Source: Candidatus Omnitrophota bacterium (GTDB lineage: Bacteria; Omnitrophota; Gorgyraeia; Gygaellales; Profunditerraquicolaceae). From it: a stretch of 36,548 bases of DNA. The notes below the pieces were generated by a model that was given only the letters and a program-made list of their open reading frames with translations, was not told where the DNA came from and searched no databases. Each line of letters begins with the position of its first letter. The first letter of the stretch is position 1. This document shows, piece by piece, positions 22,684 to 31,811 of the stretch. The DNA lies in NCBI GenBank assembly GCA_018897555.1, contig JAHIKK010000019.1, positions 1 through 36,548 on the forward strand, written 5' to 3'. A program made the position numbers and the translations under genes.

Positions 22684-24758
22684 CTTATTTTATAAATATG
22701 TATTGTTTTATTAACAAAGACCAGGCTGAATATTTCTTGGTGCGCTTTAGCCCAATCATCCTCAATAGGAAAGTCTATGCCTTTTATTTGATGCAACGAA
22801 TAGACAAAAAGGAAATTAGTATTTTTCTCCCTTAAATTCTTTAGCCAAATATTGTAATCTGCTTTTCCTCGGTAATTATTTGCTTCCATTAATACATTAT
22901 GAAAATTTTCATATCCACCCTGACAGGAATACCACGCATTTTTATAAAGATGTAAATACGGCCCCCCTTCATTTACCGGAACATAAAACACGCTGTTCTT
23001 AAGCTTAGTGCCATACAAAGGAAACGGTACCGGCCTGCCGACATATGCTACATTATTACCATTGGTATTCTGATCAAGCCAAATCCATGCATCAATAGCT
23101 TCCGGCCAGAATCCTGAGCTCTTTTGTGAAGACTTATAACGTTTAAGCTCGTTTTTAGAGTAATCGATATAAAGATATTGTAAAAACGAAGCTCCTATTA
23201 TAAAAATTATATAAAATGCCATAAAAGGCTTAACTAATAAAGAACGTTTGATCTTATAGGCATTAAGGAATATTACAAATAATAATATTGATAACATAAA
23301 CGAAAATATTAATTCTTGACGCCTTGCGAATTCTCCGCTTGAGGCAAGGGCGCATATAATAAGGCCATACCTAACCCATTTTTCCGGAATCATAAAAACA
23401 GAGATCCCCCAAATTGCCAACATATAACACACCGCAAACCAAGGATAGAGATATCTAGTATTTGGGATACCAACTCCAAAACGATAAACAAAATACAAAA
23501 ACGGAATCAATATAAATAGAAGCCATAAATACGGTTTATGCTGTGGTTTTTTCTTGATTAAACCGATTCCAGCAAGAATTAAGCCCGGTATTGCATATAA
23601 AATAAACCCTGCGCCTACACCCTCACTGAAAAGAAACTTTCCCCAGCCAAATGAGTTCTCTGTATTATTAATAAACTCTCCGCCCAAAACTCCTTTAAAA
23701 ATGGTTACCCCCCACATATTTACATTGAGAGGATAAAGAGGATTCCCGGTCATGATAAAATTCCTGACATAGCTAAACCCACCCATAGAAATAATAGCTA
23801 ATACAAAAATAATAACTGAGAAAAGAAGCCGGAAATATAGCTTATCTCTCACACACACCAGGTATGACAACCATAAAAAATATAAAGCAATAATTAACGC
23901 ATGCGGAATAGCGATTATTTTAGTGCCAATTAATAATCCAGTGGATAACCCGATAAGCAGGATATTCTTAATATTAAAATTCTTCTGTAAATTAAACAAA
24001 AAATTAAGGCCAAGTAAAAAGAAGGAAGCCACCATAACATCAACATAAGCAATCTTCATTTGTTTAAAATAATTAGGCGTGAGCAGCAATAAAATGGCCG
24101 CGTAAAATGAATACCTGCGGTTAAGGCCGATTTTTTTACCAATAGAATACATGGATAAAAAAACAATGCCATAAAATGGTACCTGTCCAATATCGGCAAG
24201 AAAAACATTTTTAAAAGGCAACAACAACCAATAGAATATAAAACTTGCATTTAAAGGATAGTAACTGGGAGCGGGGTAATCACTGACAACTATCGGTGTT
24301 GCCAGTGTTCCGTTTTTAAACCATTCTACCGCAAAAGTAAAATGGTAATTTAAATCATCCCATCCGAATGGCGGATTAACCAGATTAACCACCACTTTAA
24401 CTAGGGCGAAGCCGCATACGAGAGAAAGACAGAAAATTGCAATCTTATCAGTTACGGAAAATGTGCGTAACCATGATATAAACTTATACAAATCATCTCT
24501 GACATTGTAATCTTGTGCCGGCCTTGCAATAAACCAAATCAGGAAAAACATAGCGAAATTAAATAATAAAACATTGCGTAGGCATAGAATATGAAGAGTC
24601 CCCAGCACGATGATTGTCGCTATAATCTGAGCATAAAATAATATCAGGAACGCAAGTAGCGTATCAACATATCCCTTAAATGAAAAATACTTACGTGTTA
24701 ACATATAAGAACATAAAAGCGGAGAAGTATTCTGTAAAAAGAAAAGAAATGTTTCCAT
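22680..24758 (-). CDS. GT39/PMT-like membrane glycosyltransferase
   Basis: A 692-residue protein with roughly a dozen transmembrane helices in the first 520 residues and a soluble C-terminal domain (about 540-692) that would face the periplasm. The first periplasmic loop has WDDLNYHFTFAVEWFKNGTL, with the acidic pair used by PMT/GT-C transferases, and a Pro/Tyr-rich stretch (DYPAPSYYPLNASF). It probably transfers a sugar from a polyprenyl-phosphate donor made by the following GT2 gene. It overlaps its neighbours by one base upstream (TAATG) and four downstream. Confidence 0.82.
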   Translation of the reverse strand: METFLFFLQNTSPLLCSYMLTRKYFSFKGYVDTLLAFLILFYAQIIATIIVLGTLHILCLRNVLLFNFAMFFLIWFIARPAQDYNVRDDLYKFISWLRTFSVTDKIAIFCLSLVCGFALVKVVVNLVNPPFGWDDLNYHFTFAVEWFKNGTLATPIVVSDYPAPSYYPLNASFIFYWLLLPFKNVFLADIGQVPFYGIVFLSMYSIGKKIGLNRRYSFYAAILLLLTPNYFKQMKIAYVDVMVASFFLLGLNFLFNLQKNFNIKNILLIGLSTGLLIGTKIIAIPHALIIALYFLWLSYLVCVRDKLYFRLLFSVIIFVLAIISMGGFSYVRNFIMTGNPLYPLNVNMWGVTIFKGVLGGEFINNTENSFGWGKFLFSEGVGAGFILYAIPGLILAGIGLIKKKPQHKPYLWLLFILIPFLYFVYRFGVGIPNTRYLYPWFAVCYMLAIWGISVFMIPEKWVRYGLIICALASSGEFARRQELIFSFMLSILLFVIFLNAYKIKRSLLVKPFMAFYIIFIIGASFLQYLYIDYSKNELKRYKSSQKSSGFWPEAIDAWIWLDQNTNGNNVAYVGRPVPFPLYGTKLKNSVFYVPVNEGGPYLHLYKNAWYSCQGGYENFHNVLMEANNYRGKADYNIWLKNLREKNTNFLFVYSLHQIKGIDFPIEDDWAKAHQEIFSLVFVNKTIHIYKIR

Positions 24759-25429
24759 TATTCTACCCTCTCCTTCTCAGCAACAATAAACATCTGGGTT
24801 CCAAATATTCTCCACAAAATTGGTAATTTTAAATATATTCTTAGCAGATATTGGCTCTTAGGAAAATGGCTTTTAGTAGTATATGGCAGGAATCTAGGCA
24901 CTAACTTAACTACTGAATAATGGTGCATCAAAAGTGCTTCGCGCATACCCAAATGGGTTAACGGTAACCCGTGATCGATAAAATCCCAATACCTATGGCC
25001 AACATAACGAATATTTGGGCAGACAACGATCAATTTACCTCTTTCACGTAAAATCCTATGCACTTCTTTAAGCGTCGCGAATAGCTCTTCCTTATTCTTT
25101 AGATGTTCAAAAAACTCACTTGAGAAAACAACATCCATAGATTCATTATTAATTTCTTGTAAATCAGTGCAATGCGTATTTATAACATGCACGCCCTGTC
25201 TGGCATATTTATGCAGCTGGGGATTTATATCTACCGCATATTTATTCTTAGCTTTGATATTATTAATAAACTCACAGAACCCGGCCCCTAAATCAAGAAC
25301 ACTAGATTCAGGATCAACAAAACCCTGCAAGAAATCCTTGCAAAGCACCTGCCATAAAGCATTCTTACGTTTTTTTTCATTCTCATTAAAACGCAACTTA
25401 TAAAGATCTTTTGTCGTTTGCATATTCAT
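24758..25429 (-). CDS. Class I SAM-dependent methyltransferase
   Basis: A 223-residue cytosolic Rossmann methyltransferase. The SAM-binding motif I is VLDLGAGFCEFINN, the acidic residue of motif II is in YAVDINPQL, and the motif IV/V region includes DVVFSSEFFEHLKNKEELFA and VHRILRERGKLIVVCPN. The substrate is probably a sugar or lipid-linked glycan of this locus. Ubiquinone/menaquinone methyltransferases look similar but would not be placed here. It lies 22 bases after the radical SAM gene and overlaps the GT39-like gene by one base. Confidence 0.88.
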   Translation of the reverse strand: MNMQTTKDLYKLRFNENEKKRKNALWQVLCKDFLQGFVDPESSVLDLGAGFCEFINNIKAKNKYAVDINPQLHKYARQGVHVINTHCTDLQEINNESMDVVFSSEFFEHLKNKEELFATLKEVHRILRERGKLIVVCPNIRYVGHRYWDFIDHGLPLTHLGMREALLMHHYSVVKLVPRFLPYTTKSHFPKSQYLLRIYLKLPILWRIFGTQMFIVAEKERVE

Positions 25430-25451
25430 TCTTTCTCTTATAAATTAAAGA

Positions 25452-26180
25452 TTAGTACCTGTTGCGCAGCATATTAATAAACCTTCCCAGTTTTTTGCGG
25501 GTTTTCCGGAACGACTTCTTCATAGGACTTATATCTGCTTTGTTTCCGTTTAAAGCGTAATCCCAAAAATATTTGGAATGAAACGGCAGCCTTATTCCGC
25601 TATTATTAATTCTTTTCCGCCACCGATTCAATGTTTTTAGGCTGTTCTCCTTAGTATAATAATAAACCGAATCAGTTTTAACCCAAACCCTTTCGTCAAA
25701 TCTATTATTTTTAACCAATTCCCCGTAAATCTTTGTCCCCGGAAGAATATAAAGCATCGAAGCTCCGGGCCCGTGGGTTGATTTTATGTTCTTGTCTAAA
25801 TAATAAACTGTCTCATTGATCGTCCCTTCAGTTTCTCCCGGAACTCCAACACAGAAAAAACCGCCTGTACTCATCCTGTCGGCGTATTTAGCGCAAATAT
25901 CAAAAGCGTTCTTTACGTCTTCTTTACTAATCTTTTTATCTATCGCATTTAGTATCTTATCGGATAAACTCTCTACCCCCCAAGTTATATGCCTGCATCC
26001 GGATTCAACTAACTTGGCAATCATTTCTTCATTAACCGGTTTGACGCGGCAGGAAATCGCATATTCAATTTCTTTCTTTTTTAAGATTTCCGCCAGCTTA
26101 ATTGTCCGTTCAATCCCGAGATTAAAGGTGTCATCATGAAAAAAAATCCTCTTTGCTCCCAAACTTTTAGCATAATCCAC
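25452..26180 (-). pseudogene. C-terminal part of a radical SAM/B12 protein, split by a frameshift
   Basis: 242 codons open to a GTG at 26180. They start in the middle of a radical SAM domain (DYAKSLGAKRIFFHDDTFNL) and run through the TIM-barrel strands SCRVKPV, ITWGVESLSDKIL and GGFFCVGVPGETEGT. The preceding frame (26167-26850) holds the first half. Removing one G from the G8 run at 26183-26190 fuses both into one protein of about 466 residues, joined as SPERVGGEVDYAK. No separate start is convincing. This is either a real mutation, a phase-variable or programmed-slippage site, or a sequencing error in a homopolymer. Confidence 0.8.
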
Positions 26181-26850
26181 CTCCCCCCCCTACTCTCTCC
26201 GGAGAATTCATCCTGATATTCTGCCCCCAGAAAGAAGAAGTTGAACAAAAAGAACAGTTAACCGGGCATCCCCGGGAAGTAATCAGGTAGGCAAATCCGG
26301 TGTCTTTTATCCTTCTGGAGGCGTAAGAATAATCCGGCATAGCTAAATCATCAAGATTAATCACCTTCTCCGTGACAGAATTGGCCTTAAAACTCTTATT
26401 GCCATCCTTATAAACTAAACCGCTAATATTTTTGTAATCCTTACCTGATTCTAAAGCATTGCACAATTGATAAAACGGCTCCTCTCCATCTGATTGAATA
26501 ATAAAATCAATGTGGTCATAAAAATATTCAAACATTTGGCCGTACATAGTCGAAGGATGCACCCCTCCTAAAACCACAATGATATCCTTGTTAATCTTTT
26601 TTACGCCTTTAATAATCTTATAAGCTCCCCAACGATTGAAAGAATTAAATGATACCCCTACCACATCCGGCTTAGTTTGCTTAACAGAACTAAAGAATGA
26701 ACTCAGGCTCTTTCTGAATTCACAGCCATTATAATTATAGATATCCACCTTATGCCTTCTTTTTAAGGAAGCGGACAAATACGCCAAACCCAATGGATAG
26801 CCTTTTAGATTTAATTCTGAAGTTGGAGGATAAACTAATGCGATTCTCAC
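26167..26850 (-). CDS. N-terminal part of a B12-binding radical SAM protein, split by a frameshift
   Basis: 227 codons from a GTG that overlaps the preceding GT2 stop as GTGA. A cobalamin-binding-like domain (residues about 1-130: DVVGVSFNSFNRWGAYKII, VVLGGVHPSTM, SDGEEPFYQL) is followed by the radical SAM motif Cys195-x3-Cys199-x2-Cys202 in TSRGCPVNCSFCSTSSFWG. Family members do methylations, C-C bond chemistry or rearrangements; in glycan operons the target is usually unknown. The frame ends in a run of glycines at a G8 tract, and the rest of the protein continues in another frame (see 25452-26180). Confidence 0.85.
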   Translation of the reverse strand: MRIALVYPPTSELNLKGYPLGLAYLSASLKRRHKVDIYNYNGCEFRKSLSSFFSSVKQTKPDVVGVSFNSFNRWGAYKIIKGVKKINKDIIVVLGGVHPSTMYGQMFEYFYDHIDFIIQSDGEEPFYQLCNALESGKDYKNISGLVYKDGNKSFKANSVTEKVINLDDLAMPDYSYASRRIKDTGFAYLITSRGCPVNCSFCSTSSFWGQNIRMNSPERVGGGGGLC

Positions 26851-27542
26851 TTTAAAAATTTAATCCTTAGGATTGCCAATACCGCAGGCACCATATCAAT
26901 AGCCTTAATAGTTTTACCTTCTTTATGTGTCCGTGGCTTATACCAAACCGGAACTTCCCCGATTTTGTATCCTTTTTTGCATAACCGGCTAACCAGCTCA
27001 AACTCAAAAGCCTGATTAGTAGCCTGACAACCTAATTCTTTTAAAATATTTGTCTTTATTAATTTAGTCGCTATAATATCAGTAAAATCTCTTCCGTAAA
27101 ATAGGTTTGTTAAGAACGTAGCGATAATTGAACCAAGCCAATACGGCCTTTCTTTGATAAGCCTGAATCTGGATACACCTTTTTTTTCCAGCAGCCTTGA
27201 ACCAAAAACAGCGTCTAAATTCTCATTTTCAATCTTCTCCATCATTTTATACACATCTTCCATTTTATACTCCAAATCCGCGCACGGAGCATAAAAATAC
27301 TCGCCTTGAGCAAGAGAGATCCCCTCGATTACTGAATACCCAACCCCCATATTTTTGTTATGCATGACTATTTTTAACGCAGCGCTCTTCTCTAATGTTT
27401 CTAAAATATCTTTAGTGCCATCGGTTGAACAATTATCAATAACAATTATTTCTTTATCAATACTAATCTGCTTTGCTTGTTCAATAGCTTTTAGAATAGT
27501 AGCCTTTTCATTAAAACAAAAAATTATAATCGTAAGTTTCAT
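26847..27542 (-). CDS. Family 2 glycosyltransferase (polyprenyl-phosphate sugar synthase-like)
   Basis: A 231-residue GT-A enzyme starting MKLTIIIFCFNEKATILKAI, with IIVIDNCSTDGTKDILETL and an acidic site at CADLEYKMED. The C-terminal EVPVWYKPRTHKEGKTI resembles the segment of dolichol-phosphate-mannose synthase-like enzymes. It overlaps the rfbH stop and the radical SAM start by four bases each, placing it in the same translationally coupled operon as the CDP-sugar genes. It may handle the product of that pathway. Donor and acceptor are not determined. Confidence 0.9.
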   Translation of the reverse strand: MKLTIIIFCFNEKATILKAIEQAKQISIDKEIIVIDNCSTDGTKDILETLEKSAALKIVMHNKNMGVGYSVIEGISLAQGEYFYAPCADLEYKMEDVYKMMEKIENENLDAVFGSRLLEKKGVSRFRLIKERPYWLGSIIATFLTNLFYGRDFTDIIATKLIKTNILKELGCQATNQAFEFELVSRLCKKGYKIGEVPVWYKPRTHKEGKTIKAIDMVPAVLAILRIKFLK

Positions 27543-29989
27543 ATTTTCCTAAAGAATCCTTTAACAGTGTTTTTCGTATAAGTTAACATAGAATAATTAA
27601 GCCCAGGATAAACCCCAATCCAGAAAAGGCTATTCATCACCATATCGGTATTATTCAAAGAACCATAAATTCTGTACTTTACATTTTTATATGCCGGCTG
27701 CTTCGTCAAGTTACCTCCAAAAAGCATACGCGTCGCTATTTTATTCTGTTCCAGATAGCTAACAATATCATTCCTGCTAAAAGGCGCGCTTGCTTTCACT
27801 AAAATTGGAAAACCAAACCAGCTGGGGTCAGATTTTTTGGCCGCCTCTGGTAAAATGAGGTATTTTTCGTATTTTTTAAAATGTTTCATGAAAAACGCAA
27901 AGTTTTTCTTTCGCGCTGCAATAAATCTAGGCAATTTCTTCAGTTGCGCTACTCCTATAGCCGCCTGCATATCCGTAGCCTTTAGATTATAACCGATATG
28001 GGAATAGATATATTTATGATCATAACCATACGGTAAATCACCGAATTTCTGGGAAAATCTCTTCCCGCAAGTGCCATCTTTCCCTGAATCACAATAACAA
28101 TTATGTGCCACTACCCTACCTGCATGAAAACTATGTAAACCTCTTACTTCTAAATTATATACCATCTTGCTCCTATAGCTTTTATACGATATTCTATGTA
28201 TCGGATATGCTATATATTTAACATTATTTAAAATTTTAAAGAAAGCTTGCTGCCTTTTAGTTCTTGAAATATATTTTTCATCTACTATGTTAGCAAATTT
28301 TTCTCCGTTTATCCCATAACATGCGAGGCTATATAAATTATGTTTTGCCTCTATTGTTTTTCCTTTAACAATAGAAGATTTATGCTTATCCACTGTTCTT
28401 ATTCCGTAACAAGGTAAGATATGATTCCTTATAAGAATAATACGTATTTTCTCAATTAAATCTAGATCTATAGAGCAAACTGATAATCCTTGAAAATCTT
28501 TTGACCCATCGCCTCTCCAAAAACCTTTAATTAATGAATTCACTAAACTCAGGTCCCAATATTCCATATCCTCCCACAAGGTCTTATTTAATGCGCCTGT
28601 CTTAAAAAATTCTTTAAAAAATTCATACCCGCTTCTTGTTTTAAAACTTAACAAAACGCCATTTCCCTGCCGTCTTGTTTGCATTTTAACTCTAAAATAT
28701 TTTAAAATAAGCCTTTCAACATCCTTGATATATTCGGATTCATTTTTATTGAACGAAAATTCAATTCTATGAAAATAATACTTCTGGTTAATTTTATATC
28801 CACTTTGCCCTTTAAAGCCTTTTGCTACATTACCCTCGGCTAACCAATAACCAATAAGCCTCATTAAATCCTTATCTGGTTTAATAAAACATTTTACTTC
28901 CTTATATGCTGTTTTATATTTCCAACTAAATATCCTTGGCTTCCTTATGCATTTTGGTATTGCTTCTAAAAACATATCCCTTCCGCTCATTACATTTTCA
29001 GCTTTTATCCATTCTGCCTTACCATCCCTCAATACAAAAAATCTATGATCGCTAGTAGCCTGAAAAGGCTGGATTAAATGCGCTTTAAAATTATATATTT
29101 TTCCGGTATATAATTTTTTAAAAGTATTTATAACTGGAAGGAAATTACCCCTATGGGTTAAGACTTTATCACCTATAATTACATTTTCTATACTTTTAAC
29201 TTTACTTTCTAATGTTACTGGCGTTCCTGCTATAAAACAGGATCTCCCCCAATCCCGAAAAGACATTATTATTTTTTTAAGGATAATATTATTGGTTAAT
29301 ACTGCCCCTCCTTCACCCATAGTTATATGATGCGGAGGATAAAAACTACAAGTAGATATATCACCAAATGTCCCGGTATATTTATTTTTATATTTTGAGC
29401 CTAAAGCATCACAATTATCCTCTATCCACCATAAATTATATTGCTTCACTAACTGCTTAATCTTATTAATATTTACCGGATTACCCAATGTATGCGCCGT
29501 AAATATGGCTCTTGTTTTCTTGGTGATCGCTTGCTCTATTTTCTCAACTTGTATATTATACGTACCTAATTCTACATCAATGAATACGGGTACTAAGTTG
29601 TTTTGTAAAATTGGATTGAGAGTTGTGGGAAAACCGCAAGCTGTGGTAATAACCTCATCGCCCGGTTTTAATTGCCTGCTTTTTAATAAAGGAGAAGTTA
29701 AAGCAGAAACAGCCAAAAGGTTAGCCGAAGAACCGGAATTTGTTAAAAGGCAATATTTAACTCCTAAGAAACCAGCAAGGCCCTTTTCAAATTTATCCGC
29801 ATACCTGCCGGCAGTAAGCCAAAAATCTAAAGATGCATCAACTAAAGAAACCAATTCTTTCTCGTCATAAACCCTGCCGGCATAAGGAATACGCGTTTGG
29901 CCACATGTAAATTTTTCTTTTTTCCGGCAGATAAAATAATCTACCACCTGTTTTAATATTTTTTTTCTAATACTATCCTGTTTATTCAT
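27539..29989 (-). CDS. rfbH: CDP-4-keto-6-deoxyglucose 3-dehydrase (RfbH/E1) carrying an intein
   Basis: 816 codons from the ATG at 29989 (an in-frame TTG at 30001 is less likely). Without the intein, 436 residues remain, the usual length of RfbH/AscC/DdhC. This PMP- and [2Fe-2S]-dependent enzyme starts C3 deoxygenation of CDP-4-keto-6-deoxyglucose. The PLP lysine of the DegT fold is replaced by His220 in SFYPPHHITMGEGG, with Asp194 and Tyr217. I recall the same numbers for the Yersinia enzyme. After splicing, C193-X57-C251-X1-C253-X7-C261 gives the cluster ligands exactly. Flanking exteins read SFRDWGRS and CYCDSGKDGTCGKRF. It overlaps the SDR by 8 bases and the GT2 by 4. No E3 reductase gene is in the window. 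Confidence 0.95.
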   Translation of the reverse strand: MNKQDSIRKKILKQVVDYFICRKKEKFTCGQTRIPYAGRVYDEKELVSLVDASLDFWLTAGRYADKFEKGLAGFLGVKYCLLTNSGSSANLLAVSALTSPLLKSRQLKPGDEVITTACGFPTTLNPILQNNLVPVFIDVELGTYNIQVEKIEQAITKKTRAIFTAHTLGNPVNINKIKQLVKQYNLWWIEDNCDALGSKYKNKYTGTFGDISTCSFYPPHHITMGEGGAVLTNNIILKKIIMSFRDWGRSCFIAGTPVTLESKVKSIENVIIGDKVLTHRGNFLPVINTFKKLYTGKIYNFKAHLIQPFQATSDHRFFVLRDGKAEWIKAENVMSGRDMFLEAIPKCIRKPRIFSWKYKTAYKEVKCFIKPDKDLMRLIGYWLAEGNVAKGFKGQSGYKINQKYYFHRIEFSFNKNESEYIKDVERLILKYFRVKMQTRRQGNGVLLSFKTRSGYEFFKEFFKTGALNKTLWEDMEYWDLSLVNSLIKGFWRGDGSKDFQGLSVCSIDLDLIEKIRIILIRNHILPCYGIRTVDKHKSSIVKGKTIEAKHNLYSLACYGINGEKFANIVDEKYISRTKRQQAFFKILNNVKYIAYPIHRISYKSYRSKMVYNLEVRGLHSFHAGRVVAHNCYCDSGKDGTCGKRFSQKFGDLPYGYDHKYIYSHIGYNLKATDMQAAIGVAQLKKLPRFIAARKKNFAFFMKHFKKYEKYLILPEAAKKSDPSWFGFPILVKASAPFSRNDIVSYLEQNKIATRMLFGGNLTKQPAYKNVKYRIYGSLNNTDMVMNSLFWIGVYPGLNYSMLTYTKNTVKGFFRKI
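28100..29239 (-). other. Intein with LAGLIDADG homing endonuclease, inserted in RfbH
   Basis: 380 residues (251-630 of the precursor). Block A is CFIAGTPVTLESKVKSIENV with Cys1 as nucleophile. Block B holds the TxxH motif, ATSDHRFFV (Thr312, His315). Two endonuclease motifs follow, LMRLIGYWLAEGN (about 375-387, Glu385) and LVNSLIKGFWRGDGS (482-496, Asp494), both keeping the acidic residue. The C-terminal blocks are VYNLEVRGLHSFHAG and VVAHN, ending in His629-Asn630 with Cys631 as the +1 residue. All splicing residues of a class 1 intein are present, and both LAGLIDADG helices look usable. The insertion lies immediately before an iron-sulfur ligand of the host enzyme. Confidence 0.95.
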
Positions 29990-30881
29990 TAGCCGCGCCA
30001 AGTATATATTTTGACTCTGTTACTACTGTTTCTAAAGAAGAAGATTTTGGCTTATATCCTAAACCTGCCGCTTTTCTTGAACTAGAGCAATACCGATTTT
30101 TTACTCCTGTGGGACAAACAAGCTTAAGGTTGCGATCAATAGTATATTTTAGAGAATAATTCTTAACAAAATAATCGAGCAATTTAAACTTGCTAATCGG
30201 CTTAGAACTATAAGCATCTATAACGCCATTAAAAGGCTTAGCCTTAATAATCAAGCAAATTAAGGTGAAAAGATCTTGGGGAGAAAGAAAATCACGGATA
30301 AAATCGCTTGCATTAGTAGTAAAGGTTTTCTTTTTTCTTAAACTCTTTAGCAACTCGGTCAGAAAATACCCAGAATCTAGCTCTATAAAACGGCTAAAAT
30401 AAGAAAATATTCTTATATCAACAATATTTAATTTCTTTAAAACGCGATGCTTTGCTTCTTGATGCAATTTTGCTATCCCGTAATAATGTTCCGGCTCTAT
30501 GTCGTTTACGGATATACTATAAACTGCCCCACTGCTAAAATTGATATAAAGTGTAACGGGATATCGGTATAGATATTCCAAAATCATGTTATCGAATTCT
30601 TCTGTTAGCTTAAACACTTCATCCCTTGCTTCTTTTACCTTGGCTGGAGTTCCTAACCCAACGCAATTAATTATAACATCGTATTTTTCTCTCTGGAAAT
30701 GCTTAAAATCATAAATATGGCGATTCAATGGTAAACTATTCTCTTCCAAGAATTCCTTTACCTTTTTAGGAATCCGCGCAAATAAAAATAACTCATTTTC
30801 CTTACTTTGCATAAAGTTAAGTATTAACCCTTTGGCAATATGACTTGTTGCACCTAATATAGCAATTTTACTGGTCTTCAT
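29982..30881 (-). CDS. NAD(P)-dependent sugar-nucleotide reductase/epimerase (extended SDR)
   Basis: A 299-residue SDR with a glycine-rich loop near the start (AILGATSHIAKG, residues 8-19), a Ser in the NFSSGAVYS segment and the YxxxK pair in HYYGIAKLHQEAK. The family acts on nucleotide-linked hexoses. Its position, six bases after the transketolase pair and overlapping rfbH by eight, suggests it reduces or epimerises the product of those enzymes, for example the C4 keto group or a keto group in an added side chain. The exact reaction is inferred from context only. Confidence 0.85.
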   Translation of the reverse strand: MKTSKIAILGATSHIAKGLILNFMQSKENELFLFARIPKKVKEFLEENSLPLNRHIYDFKHFQREKYDVIINCVGLGTPAKVKEARDEVFKLTEEFDNMILEYLYRYPVTLYINFSSGAVYSISVNDIEPEHYYGIAKLHQEAKHRVLKKLNIVDIRIFSYFSRFIELDSGYFLTELLKSLRKKKTFTTNASDFIRDFLSPQDLFTLICLIIKAKPFNGVIDAYSSKPISKFKLLDYFVKNYSLKYTIDRNLKLVCPTGVKNRYCSSSRKAAGLGYKPKSSSLETVVTESKYILGAANE

Positions 30882-30887
30882 ATTACT

Positions 30888-31811
30888 TTATCCTAATTTG
30901 GAAACGGCTTCCCTAATCTTGGAAGCAATTTGTGTAGATTCTAAACCACATAACTTTTGTAAATCACCCTGAAGGCCGGTCTTATTAAATCCTTCCGGTA
31001 AAGCAAACTTCAAGAGCTTGGCATTTAACCCATTGCGCGATATAATCTCGCCAATAACACTGGCTAATCCACCATAAGAAGAGTGTTCCTCAACTGTCGC
31101 TATAAAAGAAAATTTTTTCAATAAATTTATCAATTTCGTTTCATTCAAAGGCTTAAAGACAGGAAGACCAATAACTTCAGCAACAACATCATTGCCTAAT
31201 AAATCAGCAGCATATAAGCATTCAGACAGAATCGTACCCACGCCAATTATACATATATCTTTACCACTCCTATATTCTACAAAATCACCAATATCAAAAA
31301 AACATATCTCCTCTTTTAGCCTTAGCTCGCCATTTTTTGCTAACCGAAAATAAGCCGGACCTGAAATACTGACGCTTAAATCAAGACATCTTTTAGCCTC
31401 ACCTGGATCTGCTGGAGTAAAGATAGTCATATTAGGCATAGCTCCCATAACAGCTAAATCTTCGACAGCAAAATGAGAATACCCTGATTGACCATAGGTA
31501 ATACCACTACCTAATGAAATAATTTTTACATTCGCATTATGCGCGCAGCAATCATTACGAATCTGTTCTAGACAACGCAAAGTTGGGAAATTTCCTAAAC
31601 TATAAATAAAAACAATTTTATCCTCAGCGAGACTCCAGCCAACAGCAATACCAGTCATAGATTGTTCTGCGACTCCTGCGTTAAGAAAACGCTTAGGAAA
31701 TTCCTTAATAAAGGGCTCTACCACGGAAAACCCTAAATCACCGACAATTAAACAAATACGCTCATCCTGCCGCGCTAATTCACATAACCGATTCATAAAT
31801 GTAGTTCTCAT
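30888..31811 (-). CDS. Transketolase-like, C-terminal (pyrimidine-binding) subunit
   Basis: A 307-residue protein matching the second half of transketolase: the pyrimidine-binding domain, with the catalytic Glu in NAGVAEQSMTGIAVG, and the C-terminal transketolase domain (IGVGTILSECLYAADLL, VEEHSSYGGL). With the preceding gene it makes a split ThDP enzyme. It overlaps that gene by four bases. Central-metabolism transketolase is usually one chain. Split pairs inside polysaccharide clusters, next to CDP-sugar genes, are better explained as two-carbon transferases for branched or unusual sugars. That role is an inference. Confidence 0.88.
   Translation of the reverse strand: MRTTFMNRLCELARQDERICLIVGDLGFSVVEPFIKEFPKRFLNAGVAEQSMTGIAVGWSLAEDKIVFIYSLGNFPTLRCLEQIRNDCCAHNANVKIISLGSGITYGQSGYSHFAVEDLAVMGAMPNMTIFTPADPGEAKRCLDLSVSISGPAYFRLAKNGELRLKEEICFFDIGDFVEYRSGKDICIIGVGTILSECLYAADLLGNDVVAEVIGLPVFKPLNETKLINLLKKFSFIATVEEHSSYGGLASVIGEIISRNGLNAKLLKFALPEGFNKTGLQGDLQKLCGLESTQIASKIREAVSKLG

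Noticed and set aside
27539-29989. RfbH fused to an ordinary endonuclease domain rather than an intein
   Set aside because: All splicing residues are present and the extein spacing of the iron-sulfur ligands is exact only after removal.
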